DNA of 42,469 nucleotides from Paracoccaceae bacterium (GTDB lineage Bacteria; Pseudomonadota; Alphaproteobacteria; Rhodobacterales; Rhodobacteraceae): NCBI GenBank assembly GCA_028150825.1, contig JAOGIM010000013.1, positions 1 to 42,469 of the forward strand, read 5' to 3'. Shown piece by piece: positions 16,808 to 26,950 of this stretch (position 1 is its first letter; each line of letters starts with the position of its first letter). The notes under the pieces were generated by a model. It saw only the letters and a program-made list of their open reading frames with translations, ran no database searches and was not told where the DNA came from. The position numbers and the translations under genes were made by a program.

Positions 16808-17656
16808 TTAAATTAATACATGTCCCTCGATCAGAATATTGACCTCACCACCAATTTTAATTGCGCCTTTCTCTGCATCCAAAACGTCAATATAAACTCG
16901 GCCCTGACGTCCAATTTTTTGTCCTTGCGACATGATTAGGCTACTCTTGATCCGATGTTGGCTAAACAACCATTTCGCCAGTGCCGCATTCAAAGACCCT
17001 GTGATTGGATCTTCAGTCATACCATCCGAAGCCTCTAGCATTCTGACTTCGTAATCGACATTATTTTTCGAATTCTCTCGCCCAAAAATTCCAATGAAAC
17101 CCAATTCATGATCTTTAGATCCAGATGCCTCAATGGCTAGCACAGCCTCTGCATCAACTAATTCAAGCGCATTCCACACTGGCCCATTTGTCAGAAGTGC
17201 CGCTTTAACAACTTCTGCTTGCGAAATGCCCAGTTTTGAAACTACAGCGATAAGGCGTTCTGAGGTTAACGGCTCGATTTGGGTAAGCGGCGCGATGAAT
17301 GCATTCCTATGACAATGAGTACGAATCTCAATCAGGCCAACCTCACATTGTTGTATTATCACACCTTCTTGCTTCGGTATTCCACCCCAATGCTGCCAGG
17401 ATTTACAGCTTCCTAAAGTCGGATGTCCCGCAAAAGACATTTCATACGAAGGTGTAAAAATCCTTAGACGGTAATCAGCAGCAGGGTTATCTGGCTTTAG
17501 AATAAAAGTTGTCTCAGCCAAATTGGTCCAAGCTGCGAAGGATTGCATCTGCTCTGTACTAAGATCATCAGCATCGTTGACCACCGCCAGCCCGTTGCCC
17601 TTCGTTGGAACATTTGAAAATACATCACATTGAATGAATCGCCGGTTTAGGGTCAT
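16808..17656 (-). CDS. PhzF-family isomerase/epimerase-like protein
   Basis: The 282-residue protein belongs to the PhzF/diaminopimelate-epimerase fold family. It shows the opening DVFSNVPTKGNGLAVV, the conserved acid in NLAETTF, the FAGHPTLGS loop and the C-terminal EDPITGSLNAALAKWL, in the order expected for the two-lobed fold. Relatives include phenazine biosynthesis PhzF and many proteins of unknown substrate (YddE-like), and no phenazine genes are here. Monocistronic, with no clear ribosome binding site near the ATG at 17656. Confidence 0.88.
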   Translation of the reverse strand: MTLNRRFIQCDVFSNVPTKGNGLAVVNDADDLSTEQMQSFAAWTNLAETTFILKPDNPAADYRLRIFTPSYEMSFAGHPTLGSCKSWQHWGGIPKQEGVIIQQCEVGLIEIRTHCHRNAFIAPLTQIEPLTSERLIAVVSKLGISQAEVVKAALLTNGPVWNALELVDAEAVLAIEASGSKDHELGFIGIFGRENSKNNVDYEVRMLEASDGMTEDPITGSLNAALAKWLFSQHRIKSSLIMSQGQKIGRQGRVYIDVLDAEKGAIKIGGEVNILIEGHVLI

Positions 17657-17835
17657 GGTTTTGGCTACCTACTAATAGTTAAAATTGAAATATGTCTCCA
17701 CAATAGGTTTGTAGACTTAAATTTTAATGAATTTCAAATAATACTGGAATCGCGCAAGCCAATATTGACAGAGGGCATACTGCGAGTGAATATTTGAACG
17801 TAGAACATCAGCCCAAATAGCTCTATTACTATAAT

Positions 17836-18189
17836 ATGAAGTTGTTTGAAAATATAATCACTGATCGTGGTTCTAAGTATTCAGTTTGCGGCGCCTCTGT
17901 AACAACAAAAGAGGATGCTTTGTCAGTCCTAAAAGAACTAAAGAAAAATAAGAAATATGCAAAAGCTACTCATAATACATGGGCCGTACTATTAAAGGAT
18001 ATTGCGCCATTAAAAAATGATGATGGAGAGGTTGGAGCGGGTATGGTTATTGTTCGCATGCTTGAGCGGGAACAATTGTTCGACCACATGATTATAGTGA
18101 CCCGATGGTTTGGCGGCATACAGTTAGGTGGCGATAGATTTAGGCGTGTAAAAGACTGCGTAAATTACTACTTCGACCAGCGCACTTAA
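17836..18189 (+). CDS. IMPACT/YigZ-like (UPF0029) single-domain protein
   Basis: The 117-residue protein contains the UPF0029 core: ATHNTWAVLL, the DDGEVGAGMVI segment and VTRWFGGIQLGGDRF, equivalent to the THN...DDGEP...RYFGGxxLG signature of YigZ and eukaryotic IMPACT. It lacks the C-terminal ferredoxin-like domain of YigZ (about 200 residues), so it is a single-domain form. Biochemical role unknown; IMPACT acts on translation control. The start has no visible Shine-Dalgarno. Confidence 0.7.
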   Translation: MKLFENIITDRGSKYSVCGASVTTKEDALSVLKELKKNKKYAKATHNTWAVLLKDIAPLKNDDGEVGAGMVIVRMLEREQLFDHMIIVTRWFGGIQLGGDRFRRVKDCVNYYFDQRT

Positions 18190-18268
18190 AGGCAACTACT
18201 GACATAAAAATCACTGCTGATATTTTTCGTCTGCCAAGCCTCAAACCAATAAGCGTAAGTGTTTAAAA

Positions 18269-21200
18269 TTAAAATGTCACAAAATCGCCATCAGCTATAT
18301 TCGTTACATTAGTTAATTGAGCTATTAAAGTAGTATCAGCAGCTGAAATAGTGTTTGCAGAACTGGCCTGCTGTACCATGTAAAGATATCCATGCGTAGA
18401 GTCATTCAGGAATGCTAAGAATGAGTCACCAACTGCTACGGCAGATGTATCAAGACCGTTTAATGCTGTAATTGCTGTACCCATTTGACCATTGGCCAGA
18501 GCTCCCGTTACTTCTACGAACCTATCAGTATTGGCAACTGTTCCACCACCAGCTATAGTTTTCAAAGCATCTGCCTCAGTTCCTGCTTCATTTGTCAATG
18601 CAGCCTCGGCAAAGTGCAATTTATCCGTTCCTGAATTAAAATCTACAATTTTGTCTCCCGCCGAACCAGCAGAGAAATCTTGGTCTGTATCCTCTGATGT
18701 ACCAGCTTCAGTCGCGAGTTGAGCCGCATTGACCCCGACCCATTTAATTATGTCAGCGCCACCGGCCGTCGTTATAGTATCTGCTCCGTTCCCCGCAATT
18801 ATGGTATTTGCACCCGCGCCTGCGGTAATTGTATCAGCACCAGCACTGGCGGTAATAACATGAGCACCAGAACCAGTGGCAGTTAGAATATATTTCCCAT
18901 TTGTTTCGGCGGATGCATCAAATGTAAGAACAGCTGAAGTAAGCGAGTTTGCATTAAAGGTCACTGTTTGCCCAGAAGCCACATTGTTATCATGCGTAGT
19001 TATGCCAAAAGCATTATTTCCAGCCGTCTGAATAGTACTAAAACTAGTCACTTTATCCAAATCAGCGGCTAAAAGGGCTCCAGCACTTGCGCCAGATGTT
19101 ATAGTCAGAGCATCAGTAGCGGAACCACCTGTTATCGTATCGGCGGTCGTTATAGAATCTTGATCTATAGTCACCGTCAGACTGCCTGAGCTCTGACTAC
19201 TGCCATTCACAGTATCCGTACCTGCGCCGAGTTCTATATTAAGCGCTCCAGTGTAACCAGAGCCAATGGTAATAGAGTTTGTACCCGTACCCGTTGTCAC
19301 AGATGTTAGACCCGCTCCTAAAGCTTCTGATCCCATAACTAAGGTAAGATTATGGCTTAAATTATCTAGTGTCAGGTTTTCCGTATTTGTTACATTAGTT
19401 AAGTCAGCGTCAACTATGGATGATGATGCTGTCATTTTTATGGTATCACTGCCACCCCCACCGTTAAGAGTATCAGCAATGGTTAATTTGCCAGAAGCAA
19501 ATTTCACATTATCGGCACCCGATCCCAGAGTTATATTATCAGCTCCACCACCAGCCGTGACAGTATAAATTCCTCCATCAGTTTCAGCAGCCGCACTAAA
19601 GATTAAATTAGTCGACGTCATGGAACTTGCATCAAATGCAACGTTTACGCCATTTGCAGCATTATTTTGGTGCGTCGTGAAACTAAATGCTGCATCTGTT
19701 GCTGTTTTGATTATCCCAAAATTTGTGACTTTATCTAGGTCCGCTGCGACGAGCGCAGTTCCTCCACCAGTTATAGTGAGTGTGTCAGTAGCAGAGCCGC
19801 CTGTAATAGTATCAGCAGTTGTTATGGCGTCCTGAGCGGCCGTTACAGTTAAGCTTCCGGATGTCTGGCCACTTCCGTCTATTGTGTCAATTCCAGCAGC
19901 TAGTGCCACTGTCAAATTCCCATTATAGCCAGATCCAATTATGACAGAATTAGTACCGGTTCCTCCAGTCACTGTCACCAAGCCCGCTCCTGCTGCAAGA
20001 GACCCTAACGTTAAATTCATTCCATGACTGGCAGTATTCTGTGTAATAGTCTCCAGATTAGTAACATTAGTGAAATCAGCATCAATAACGGTAGAGGCAT
20101 TGGTTAATTTTAGGATATCGGTACCTCCTCCACCATTAATTGTGTCCGAAGATGTCAGATTATCAGTAGCAAACAGCAGAATGTCCGCCCCCGACCCAAG
20201 AGTAATATTATCGTCCCCTGCACCTGCTGTAAGAGTGTAGGTACCATCCGCCTCCGCAGCAGCGTTAAATGTGAGAGCGGTGGAAGTTAATGAACTGGCA
20301 TTGAATGCAACATTAGCGCCTGACGCAACATTAGCGTTATTCATTGTTATGCTAAGCGCAGCATTTGTTGCACTTTGAATAGTGTTAAATGCTGTAATGT
20401 TAGCCATGTCAGTTGCATCAAGCGCAGTTCCACCGCCAGTTATGCTCAAAGTGTTTGTAGCGGAGCTACCACCGGTCAAAGTGTCGCCAACAATGGAATC
20501 TTGTGCCGCGGTTACGGTCAGGCTGCCACCACTTTGGTTGGCTCCATTCACGGTGTCCGTTCCAGCACCCAAAGCTACAGTCAAATTTAGATCATAATTG
20601 GAACCAACTGTTATAGAATTTGTACCAGTCCCAGTAGTAACTGATACGATACCGGCTTGATCGACTTCAGTATCCATCACTAGCGTTAGATCATTACTTA
20701 AATTTTCTAACGTGAGATTCTGAAAATTTGTGACACCTGTAAAATCTGCGTCGGCCAAAGTTGTCGTGTTAGTAAATTTAAGGGTATTTGTTCCCGTTGC
20801 TCCACCATTTACAGTATCAGCACCTGTTAACTTACCGTTGGCAAATTTTATAATATCAGCGCCGTTACCTAAGGTGATGCTATCATCTCCACCGCCCGCA
20901 GTGAGAGTATATGATCCATCGTCTTCGGCAGAAGAATTGAAGGTCAGGGCTCCTGTGGTAAGCGAGCTTGCGTTGAATGAAATGTTAGCACTCACTGAAT
21001 TATTATCATGCATGGTAATATTAAATGCATTATTACCAGCGCTTTGAATTGTACCAAATGCCGTGACATTCGCCAGATTTGCACTTGTGAGGGAGGTGCT
21101 CCCGTCCGTAGTAATTGTCAGTGTGTCAGTTGCAGAGCCACCAGTAATTGTATCTGCGCTGGTAATAGAAGCCACCGCTGCCGTTACCGTCAGGCTTCCC

Positions 21201-24200
21201 GACGTTTGTGCACTTCCGTTGATAGTATCCGCTCCAGCAGCCAAATCTACAATCAAGGATCCAGTATAACCTGACCCGATGACTACCGAATTTGTACCCG
21301 TCCCTCCAGTGACTTTTGTTAGTCCCGCAGCAGTTGCGGCAGTACCCAATGTTAAATTCATTCCATGACTGGCAGTATTTTGAGCAATTCGATCTAGGTT
21401 TGTAATATTTGTAAAATCAGCATCAATAACTGTTGAGGCATCAGACATTTTTATAACATCATCAGTGCCTGTTCCAAAATTAAACGTATCCGAAGAAGTG
21501 AGATTTGTAGTCGCAATAATTACCGTATCACTACCTACTCCCAGCGTTAAATTATTAGCACCTGTGTTTGCCGTAACTGTATCGTCACCAGCACCCAGAG
21601 TAATCACATGGTCACCGGAACCAGCTGTGGTGACATTATATGCCCCATCCGTCTCTCCAGAAGCATTAAAGGTAAAAACTGCAGAGGTCATCGCACTGGA
21701 ATTTACAGCCACAGTTTCGCTCGCCGCAACATTGTTGTTATGTGTCGATATGCTTATTACTGCGTTGTTTGCAATGGTTATGTTACCAAATTTGGTAAGC
21801 CCAACCAGATCAGCGGCTACAAGAGCAGCGGACCCGTCTGCCGTTATTGTTAGTGTGTCCGTTGCAGATCCACCAGTAAGAGTATCGGCAGCAGTAATTG
21901 AATCCTGAGCTACAGTCACAGTCAAAGATCCAGATGTCTGGGCACTGCCATCAATGGTATCCGTTCCAGCGGCCAACTCTACCGTCAAAGCCCCAGTATA
22001 GCCTGATCCAATAGTTACTTCATTAACACCAGTCCCACCGATCACCTTCACTATACCAGCAGCAGTAGAAAGCGCTCCTAATGTTAATCCCATGTTATGA
22101 GAGGTCGTACCTTGAGTGATATTTTCAAGATTTGTAATTTTCGTGAAAGCCGAATCTACTACTGTCGATGCATCCGTCAGTGTCAGCACATCCGTTCCGG
22201 CTCCACCATTTAACGTGTCAGCAGATGTTAGATCTGCAGTTGCAACATAAATTATGTCGGCCGCACCACCCAAGGATAAGTTATCACCATTACTTGACTG
22301 CGACATTGTAATCTTATCAATACCTGCAGCCCCATTTACAATTAAGAAACCATCTGCTTCTGCAGAAGCATCTAAATTGAAGATTTTACTTGCCGTCGTT
22401 ATGGCCGCAGAATTGACAGTGAACGTTTTACCACTCTCCACATTTGCATCATCCAATACAATTGTACCTGTGGTAACATCATTTGCGATTGTAAGTTTTT
22501 CAAATTTTGTAAATGTTGCCATATTGGCTTTAGTAATACCTGCACCATCGGCAGTGATAGAGATTACGTCAGCAGTCCCAACTCCCCCAACGATCGTGTT
22601 CGTATCATTAGCTGCGTTCGCAATCGCCTCAGTGATCGCAACTGTTAAAGTGCCAGTATAAGCCGACGCATTTAGCGCATTATCCCCGTCATCTAGATTT
22701 ACAGTCAGAGCAGTATTGAAACCAGCATCAATTATTAAATTGTCACCGTCGCCGTCATCATTCAAAGTTACAGTGCTTATTCCAGCTGACGCAGCAAGAG
22801 CTCCAAGATTGCCCGTCATCTGCACAGTATTTTCGGCAGTCAATGTCTGTACATTTGTAACATTTGTAAAATCTGCTAGATTAATTACTTCATCGGAAGT
22901 GTATGAGAGCGTATTCGCATTAGCGCCTCCGTTAACAGTATCTTCATAGTTAAGGTGTGTTCCAGCGAATTTTATAATATCATTTCCACCTGCCGTGGAA
23001 ATATTATTAACCCCAGAGTTTCCAGTCACGATGTCGATACCCGATCCCCCGGTTACGGCTACCGTTCCAGTCCCAACACCATAAGTCATATTGCCTGTCG
23101 CCGAAGATGTATTGATTGTTACAATTTCGTCAGGAAGAGCATTTGATACCGTGAGGTTGCTCGACCCATCAATAGTCAAACTTGTAGCGCCAGTAACGTC
23201 GGCCAAATCAAGTGTACTTGCGCCAGTAACAGTCAGGTTCAAACTCTCGACGCCAGTTAATAAAAGATCGCCCGTTGTCGATGTAAGACTATTAATAGTT
23301 GCTGTAAGTGAGTCCGTTTTTGAACTACCTCCGATGATAACGTCATCTTTGTCTAATCCCGTACCCATGATGATTGTGGATGCAGTTCCAGACGCGCCTT
23401 TGATGGTATAATCATTGACTGTATCGACGGTTACAGAAAGAGTGCCACTCACACCTGTAAAGTCTAAAGTTGCGGTATTTGCAGCATCAATTGCCCCAAA
23501 ATTTACATTTTCGACAGATGTTACTTTGACTGAAGTGGCTTTATCAAACGAGGCTTCATCAACTGTCGCAGTAAGCACATCAGCATCAGTGGAGGCAAGA
23601 TCTAGCGTGACAGCAGTTACCACATTGGCGCGCAAATCATCAATATTTCCGACTGCAGATGTATCAAGTAAATCAGATGTTATCGCAATTGATGCAGCAG
23701 GGTCTCCATTTGTTGCATCCTTTTGCACCAAAACTAAAGCACTCGCAGCATCCGTAAGGTCGAGCGTTTTGCCAATTTTAACAGTCTGCATTCCACCCTG
23801 CGTAATAGTAATAACGGGGTCAGCGCCACTACCAGTATCAGCCAAGTCGGTCTTGTTTCCTGTAGAGGTTGCCGTAAATAAAGTAGTCCCAGAAGTTCCA
23901 CTAGTTGCCACGGTATAACCGCTGAGTGTACCACTCATTGCAGCACCGGTTGCGCCACCAGCATCACTGCTATCAGCAACACCACTTGCGAAAGCCTTAG
24001 CAACTTGTGCTGCAGTCGCACCATTGCTTCCAGCGGTCATAGTCAAACCAGCTAAAATTGTCGTTTTTCCAGCTGTTAAATCAGAAAATTTTATAGATGC
24101 AATCTCATTTGTTGCCCCAATATTGTTAATCGTATGAACCGTATTCTCTATATCACCATGTAGTTCTAGAGTGGCCGCAAAAGACGCAGACGTTGCAGAA

Positions 24201-26722
24201 ACACTCGCGGCCCCGCCTGGATCATCCAAGGTTACGCGTGCTATTTCAACGTTTTTAACAACTGGGTCTGTCGTTGTGACATCATCGTCATGGAAGAGGT
24301 CTATCGCATTATTACCTGAATAATTAGCAGTAGCGACAATAGCATCCTCTCCATCTCCCAGATCAATACTATCCACGTTATTTAACACGCTGCCACTTGC
24401 TATCGTAACAGCATCATTACCTGATCCTGTTATTATAGTGTTGGCCGAGTAATTATTGTAAAGAACCGTTATATCGCCACTGCCCGTCGCATTAATAGTC
24501 ACTTTATCCGGGTTGCTCGTAGCATTATATGTTCCAAAGTTTGTATCAACTCCAATATTCGCGTTACCAGCGCCACGAACGTTAATTGTTACACCATCTG
24601 TCGCCAAAGCTGTTGCTGATGTTGTCAGCGAAGTCAAATCTACAGTCTTATTTGCTGTCTGGCTGTTAATGTTTACTGATGTCAGCTTGCTCAGCTTATT
24701 AGTATTGTCGCTTACAATAATATCACCAAGAGAATTAATATTAAGCGTTTCGGCTAAATTGGACGTAATTTTTACTGTTCCAGAATTTGAGTCTGTCGAT
24801 GTTAGATCAGCTTCGTTATTAATAGTGAGGCTTGTCGCATTAGGTGTTGCCAGACTATAGCTTGCGTCGAAACCTCCCGATGAGTTCACTGTTACACTTT
24901 CAATACCAGCCATGGATATTGTGCCCAATTCACCATCCATAGCCGTCATTTTAACATTTACGTCTGCTGAATCGACCGTACCGGTCACACCAGTATAGGT
25001 GACTGTATAATTATTTGCCCGAGTTGATGCAGCGCCGGCTGGGTCCGAAATTGTCATAGCCGTGGAAGTGCTAACGCCAGACAACACCACAGTTTCAGCG
25101 GCTGTATTAAAAGAGTTATTTTTAAATGTGACAGACTTGATGCCTGGAGATTTATCCAAATTCAGCGTGGTTGTTGTAGCTGTGGAATGACCATCCGTTA
25201 ACGTTATATCTATGCTTTCAAAATTAGACAGTGTTGGATTAATTGTCGTACTCGTAGAACCCGTTGAATGTACTGCCACTAAATTATCTGTACCAGTTCC
25301 AGCATCCAACACATCGCCAGTAGCTAGATGCCCGCTCGTATTCGCAAAAAACGTATCATTCCCACCCGTGGTTATGAATGTAGCGCCAGTGTCTACACCG
25401 GCAGTTAATGTCCGCGTGTTATAGCCTTCGATTACAAAGGTTTCAGAATAGGTTTTCCCTCCATCGTCTGTCGAAAGAATGGTTACGTTGTAAATTGGTT
25501 TGGTTGCGTAGTCAGACTGCGAAATTAACGATACTTCGGCCGTTGCCTGGTTAATACTGAAAAAACTTGCATGATCAGATCCCGGAACATTCGCAAGCTC
25601 ATATTTAAAATCAATCCCAGGGTTCTGGTCCGCATCTGTTGTCGTCAATGTGCCGATAATCAATGTTCTAGACACCGCATTTATAGCAGTCGCACTCAAG
25701 GTAATATCTGTTGGTGGTTGATTTACAGCAGCTGCATCTAAAACACTCTTAGCCGAAAACGCTATATCACCAGTACCTGTAATGTCCGTTTCTGCTTGGG
25801 TTGCCACCAGTACCTGATCGGCCAAAACTTGCGTTAAAGAAAAAACACCTTTCGACGCAGTGGATGTCAGATCAGTTATTGACTCTATTTTATCATTTAC
25901 ATTCTTTATTGCTGATAGAGTGTCAATATTCATTGAGGCCAAAGCATTATTATCAACACCAGAGATAGCCGCAGTCTTTGCGGAAAATTGCTTGCTAATC
26001 AGCATCAGGTCATCAGTTTTGGTTAAATCCAATCGTTGTTCTGCGAGGGTCGCAGTGTCATTATCGATTTTTGACACTTTCGATTTGACTATATCAGTCA
26101 CAGAACCCAACGCAGCCTTGAATGCTTCAGCCTCACTGGCGCCAGCACCCTCTGCGGCAGCCGCAAATGCTTCGACAACAGTAATGATCTGCATGCCCAC
26201 TTTTTCAACATTTAAACCAGAAATATCATGGTAGTGTGTGTACGGATTAAACGTAAGCGGGTTTATCTCAATGGGAATTTGTAAAACTTCTGCAATTTGG
26301 GCACTTGTGAAATCACCTTCTTTCATTAATGTGGTGAAGGGTGTTACAACTTTTGCTTCTTTTGGCGCCGTTAGCGTGAGGCCAGGCAATATTGTGCCAG
26401 AACTGGTATCCAGGGTCTGTAAATCAGTTAACGCAACGAGATCGTACTTTGCCTCGCTATTAGTAATAGTATAGCTACCTGTCGAGTCCGTTCGCACAGA
26501 AGGCTCAATAGAGTCGTGAACTTTATCACCATCATAATCCAGAAATACCAAAGCGCCGCTCAGCGGGCCTTTAATAACATGGCCAGTAACTGAAGTATCA
26601 ATTTTGACCGTTTTGTTTGATTCCCCACCACATGCAACAAGCGTCAAAAAACCAATGGGCGATAACCCAAATATCAGTTTATTTTTGCGAAATTTAACAA
26701 GCTCATGTTTTTCTTTTTTCAT
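18269..26722 (-). CDS. Giant 2817-residue repeat surface/secreted protein
   Basis: Layout by residue: 1-31 a basic stretch, a hydrophobic run and the lipobox-like TLVACGG, where Cys31 is the only cysteine I see; about 40-130 a carboxypeptidase-regulatory/SdrB-like domain (VTGHVIKGPLSGALVFLDYDGD); about 130-330 helical; about 335-440 a cadherin-like domain starting NQPPTDITLS; then about 1000 residues of Thr/Ser/Asp-rich beta repeats; about 1260-2610 six long repeats; finally RTX-like GADTITAGAGAN turns and a C-terminus (ADTTLIAQLTNVTNIADGDF) like type I secretion signals. Adhesin or S-layer-like roles fit. No ABC exporter or TolC gene is nearby. An N-terminal lipobox together with a C-terminal type I-like signal is unusual. 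No Shine-Dalgarno precedes the ATG. Confidence 0.8.
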   Translation of the reverse strand: MKKEKHELVKFRKNKLIFGLSPIGFLTLVACGGESNKTVKIDTSVTGHVIKGPLSGALVFLDYDGDKVHDSIEPSVRTDSTGSYTITNSEAKYDLVALTDLQTLDTSSGTILPGLTLTAPKEAKVVTPFTTLMKEGDFTSAQIAEVLQIPIEINPLTFNPYTHYHDISGLNVEKVGMQIITVVEAFAAAAEGAGASEAEAFKAALGSVTDIVKSKVSKIDNDTATLAEQRLDLTKTDDLMLISKQFSAKTAAISGVDNNALASMNIDTLSAIKNVNDKIESITDLTSTASKGVFSLTQVLADQVLVATQAETDITGTGDIAFSAKSVLDAAAVNQPPTDITLSATAINAVSRTLIIGTLTTTDADQNPGIDFKYELANVPGSDHASFFSINQATAEVSLISQSDYATKPIYNVTILSTDDGGKTYSETFVIEGYNTRTLTAGVDTGATFITTGGNDTFFANTSGHLATGDVLDAGTGTDNLVAVHSTGSTSTTINPTLSNFESIDITLTDGHSTATTTTLNLDKSPGIKSVTFKNNSFNTAAETVVLSGVSTSTAMTISDPAGAASTRANNYTVTYTGVTGTVDSADVNVKMTAMDGELGTISMAGIESVTVNSSGGFDASYSLATPNATSLTINNEADLTSTDSNSGTVKITSNLAETLNINSLGDIIVSDNTNKLSKLTSVNINSQTANKTVDLTSLTTSATALATDGVTINVRGAGNANIGVDTNFGTYNATSNPDKVTINATGSGDITVLYNNYSANTIITGSGNDAVTIASGSVLNNVDSIDLGDGEDAIVATANYSGNNAIDLFHDDDVTTTDPVVKNVEIARVTLDDPGGAASVSATSASFAATLELHGDIENTVHTINNIGATNEIASIKFSDLTAGKTTILAGLTMTAGSNGATAAQVAKAFASGVADSSDAGGATGAAMSGTLSGYTVATSGTSGTTLFTATSTGNKTDLADTGSGADPVITITQGGMQTVKIGKTLDLTDAASALVLVQKDATNGDPAASIAITSDLLDTSAVGNIDDLRANVVTAVTLDLASTDADVLTATVDEASFDKATSVKVTSVENVNFGAIDAANTATLDFTGVSGTLSVTVDTVNDYTIKGASGTASTIIMGTGLDKDDVIIGGSSKTDSLTATINSLTSTTGDLLLTGVESLNLTVTGASTLDLADVTGATSLTIDGSSNLTVSNALPDEIVTINTSSATGNMTYGVGTGTVAVTGGSGIDIVTGNSGVNNISTAGGNDIIKFAGTHLNYEDTVNGGANANTLSYTSDEVINLADFTNVTNVQTLTAENTVQMTGNLGALAASAGISTVTLNDDGDGDNLIIDAGFNTALTVNLDDGDNALNASAYTGTLTVAITEAIANAANDTNTIVGGVGTADVISITADGAGITKANMATFTKFEKLTIANDVTTGTIVLDDANVESGKTFTVNSAAITTASKIFNLDASAEADGFLIVNGAAGIDKITMSQSSNGDNLSLGGAADIIYVATADLTSADTLNGGAGTDVLTLTDASTVVDSAFTKITNLENITQGTTSHNMGLTLGALSTAAGIVKVIGGTGVNEVTIGSGYTGALTVELAAGTDTIDGSAQTSGSLTVTVAQDSITAADTLTGGSATDTLTITADGSAALVAADLVGLTKFGNITIANNAVISISTHNNNVAASETVAVNSSAMTSAVFTFNASGETDGAYNVTTAGSGDHVITLGAGDDTVTANTGANNLTLGVGSDTVIIATTNLTSSDTFNFGTGTDDVIKMSDASTVIDADFTNITNLDRIAQNTASHGMNLTLGTAATAAGLTKVTGGTGTNSVVIGSGYTGSLIVDLAAGADTINGSAQTSGSLTVTAAVASITSADTITGGSATDTLTITTDGSTSLTSANLANVTAFGTIQSAGNNAFNITMHDNNSVSANISFNASSLTTGALTFNSSAEDDGSYTLTAGGGDDSITLGNGADIIKFANGKLTGADTVNGGATGTNTLKFTNTTTLADADFTGVTNFQNLTLENLSNDLTLVMDTEVDQAGIVSVTTGTGTNSITVGSNYDLNLTVALGAGTDTVNGANQSGGSLTVTAAQDSIVGDTLTGGSSATNTLSITGGGTALDATDMANITAFNTIQSATNAALSITMNNANVASGANVAFNASSLTSTALTFNAAAEADGTYTLTAGAGDDNITLGSGADILLFATDNLTSSDTINGGGGTDILKLTNASTVIDADFTNVTNLETITQNTASHGMNLTLGSLAAGAGLVTVTGGTGTNSVIIGSGYNGNLTVALAAGIDTIDGSGQTSGSLTVTAAQDAITTADTITGGSATDTLTITGGGTALVAADLDKVTNFGIIKTATDAAFSFTTHQNNAANGVNVAFDASSMTSTNLIFSAAAETDGGIYTVTAGGGADNITLGSGADNVKFASGKLTIADTLNGGGGSDTIKMTASSSIVDADLTNVTNTENLTLDNLSHNLTLVMGSEALGAGLTSVTTGTGTNSITIGSGYTGALNIELGAGTDTVNGSSQSSGSLTVTIDQDSITTADTITGGSATDALTITSGASAGALLAADLDKVTSFSTIQTAGNNAFGITTHDNNVASGQTVTFNANSLTSAVLTFDASAETNGKYILTATGSGAHVITASAGADTITAGAGANTIIAGNGADTITTAGGADIIKWVGVNAAQLATEAGTSEDTDQDFSAGSAGDKIVDFNSGTDKLHFAEAALTNEAGTEADALKTIAGGGTVANTDRFVEVTGALANGQMGTAITALNGLDTSAVAVGDSFLAFLNDSTHGYLYMVQQASSANTISAADTTLIAQLTNVTNIADGDFVTF
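18900..22930 (-). repeat. Six diverged ~670-base tandem coding repeats inside the giant gene
   Basis: A shared segment (protein form GTNSVxIGSGYTGxLxV) recurs with + strand anchors near 19269, 19941, 20610, 21281, 22014 and 22731, that is at intervals of about 672, 669, 671, 733 and 717 bases. Each unit reads: SADTxNGGxGTD, a VIDADFTNxTNLE segment, GxGTNSVxIGSGY, DTxxGSxQTSGSLTVTxA, ITGGSATDTLTIT, then a NNxxxxxNVAFNASS region and an RTX-like GxGDDxITLGxGADI. Units three to six (in gene order) are the most alike in length, suggesting recent expansion toward the C-terminus. Confidence 0.8.
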
Positions 26723-26950
26723 TTTTTAAACCGACCAAACAGATATGATACATTTTCATTAACATAAACGGCAACGTTCGCACATTCTATAACTTGGTAA
26801 ACAAATTATTTTTGAAAAAAATAATTTAAAATACATTTTTTAATTGAGCTTAATTACAAGAAATAAACATACAGATGTAAAAAACCTTGGTTCAAGAAAC
26901 CAAAAATACATTTTGAAATTTAAAATTCTAAGTTTAAAGATCAAATCTGC
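26723..26950. other. AT-rich gap upstream of the giant gene
   Basis: 228 bases of strongly AT-rich sequence between the broken protease and the giant gene. The giant gene's promoter should lie here; no clear -35/-10 pair or hairpin was placed. Confidence 0.4.

Noticed and set aside
18900-22930. Regularly spaced repeats considered as a CRISPR-like array
   Set aside because: The period is about 670 bases, the repeats are diverged and in one continuous reading frame.
18492-26474. Many + strand open frames of 60-167 codons opposite the giant gene
   Set aside because: They are antisense shadows of a Thr/Ser/Ala-rich repeat protein, rich in Val/Ser/Pro runs, without ribosome binding sites or family features.
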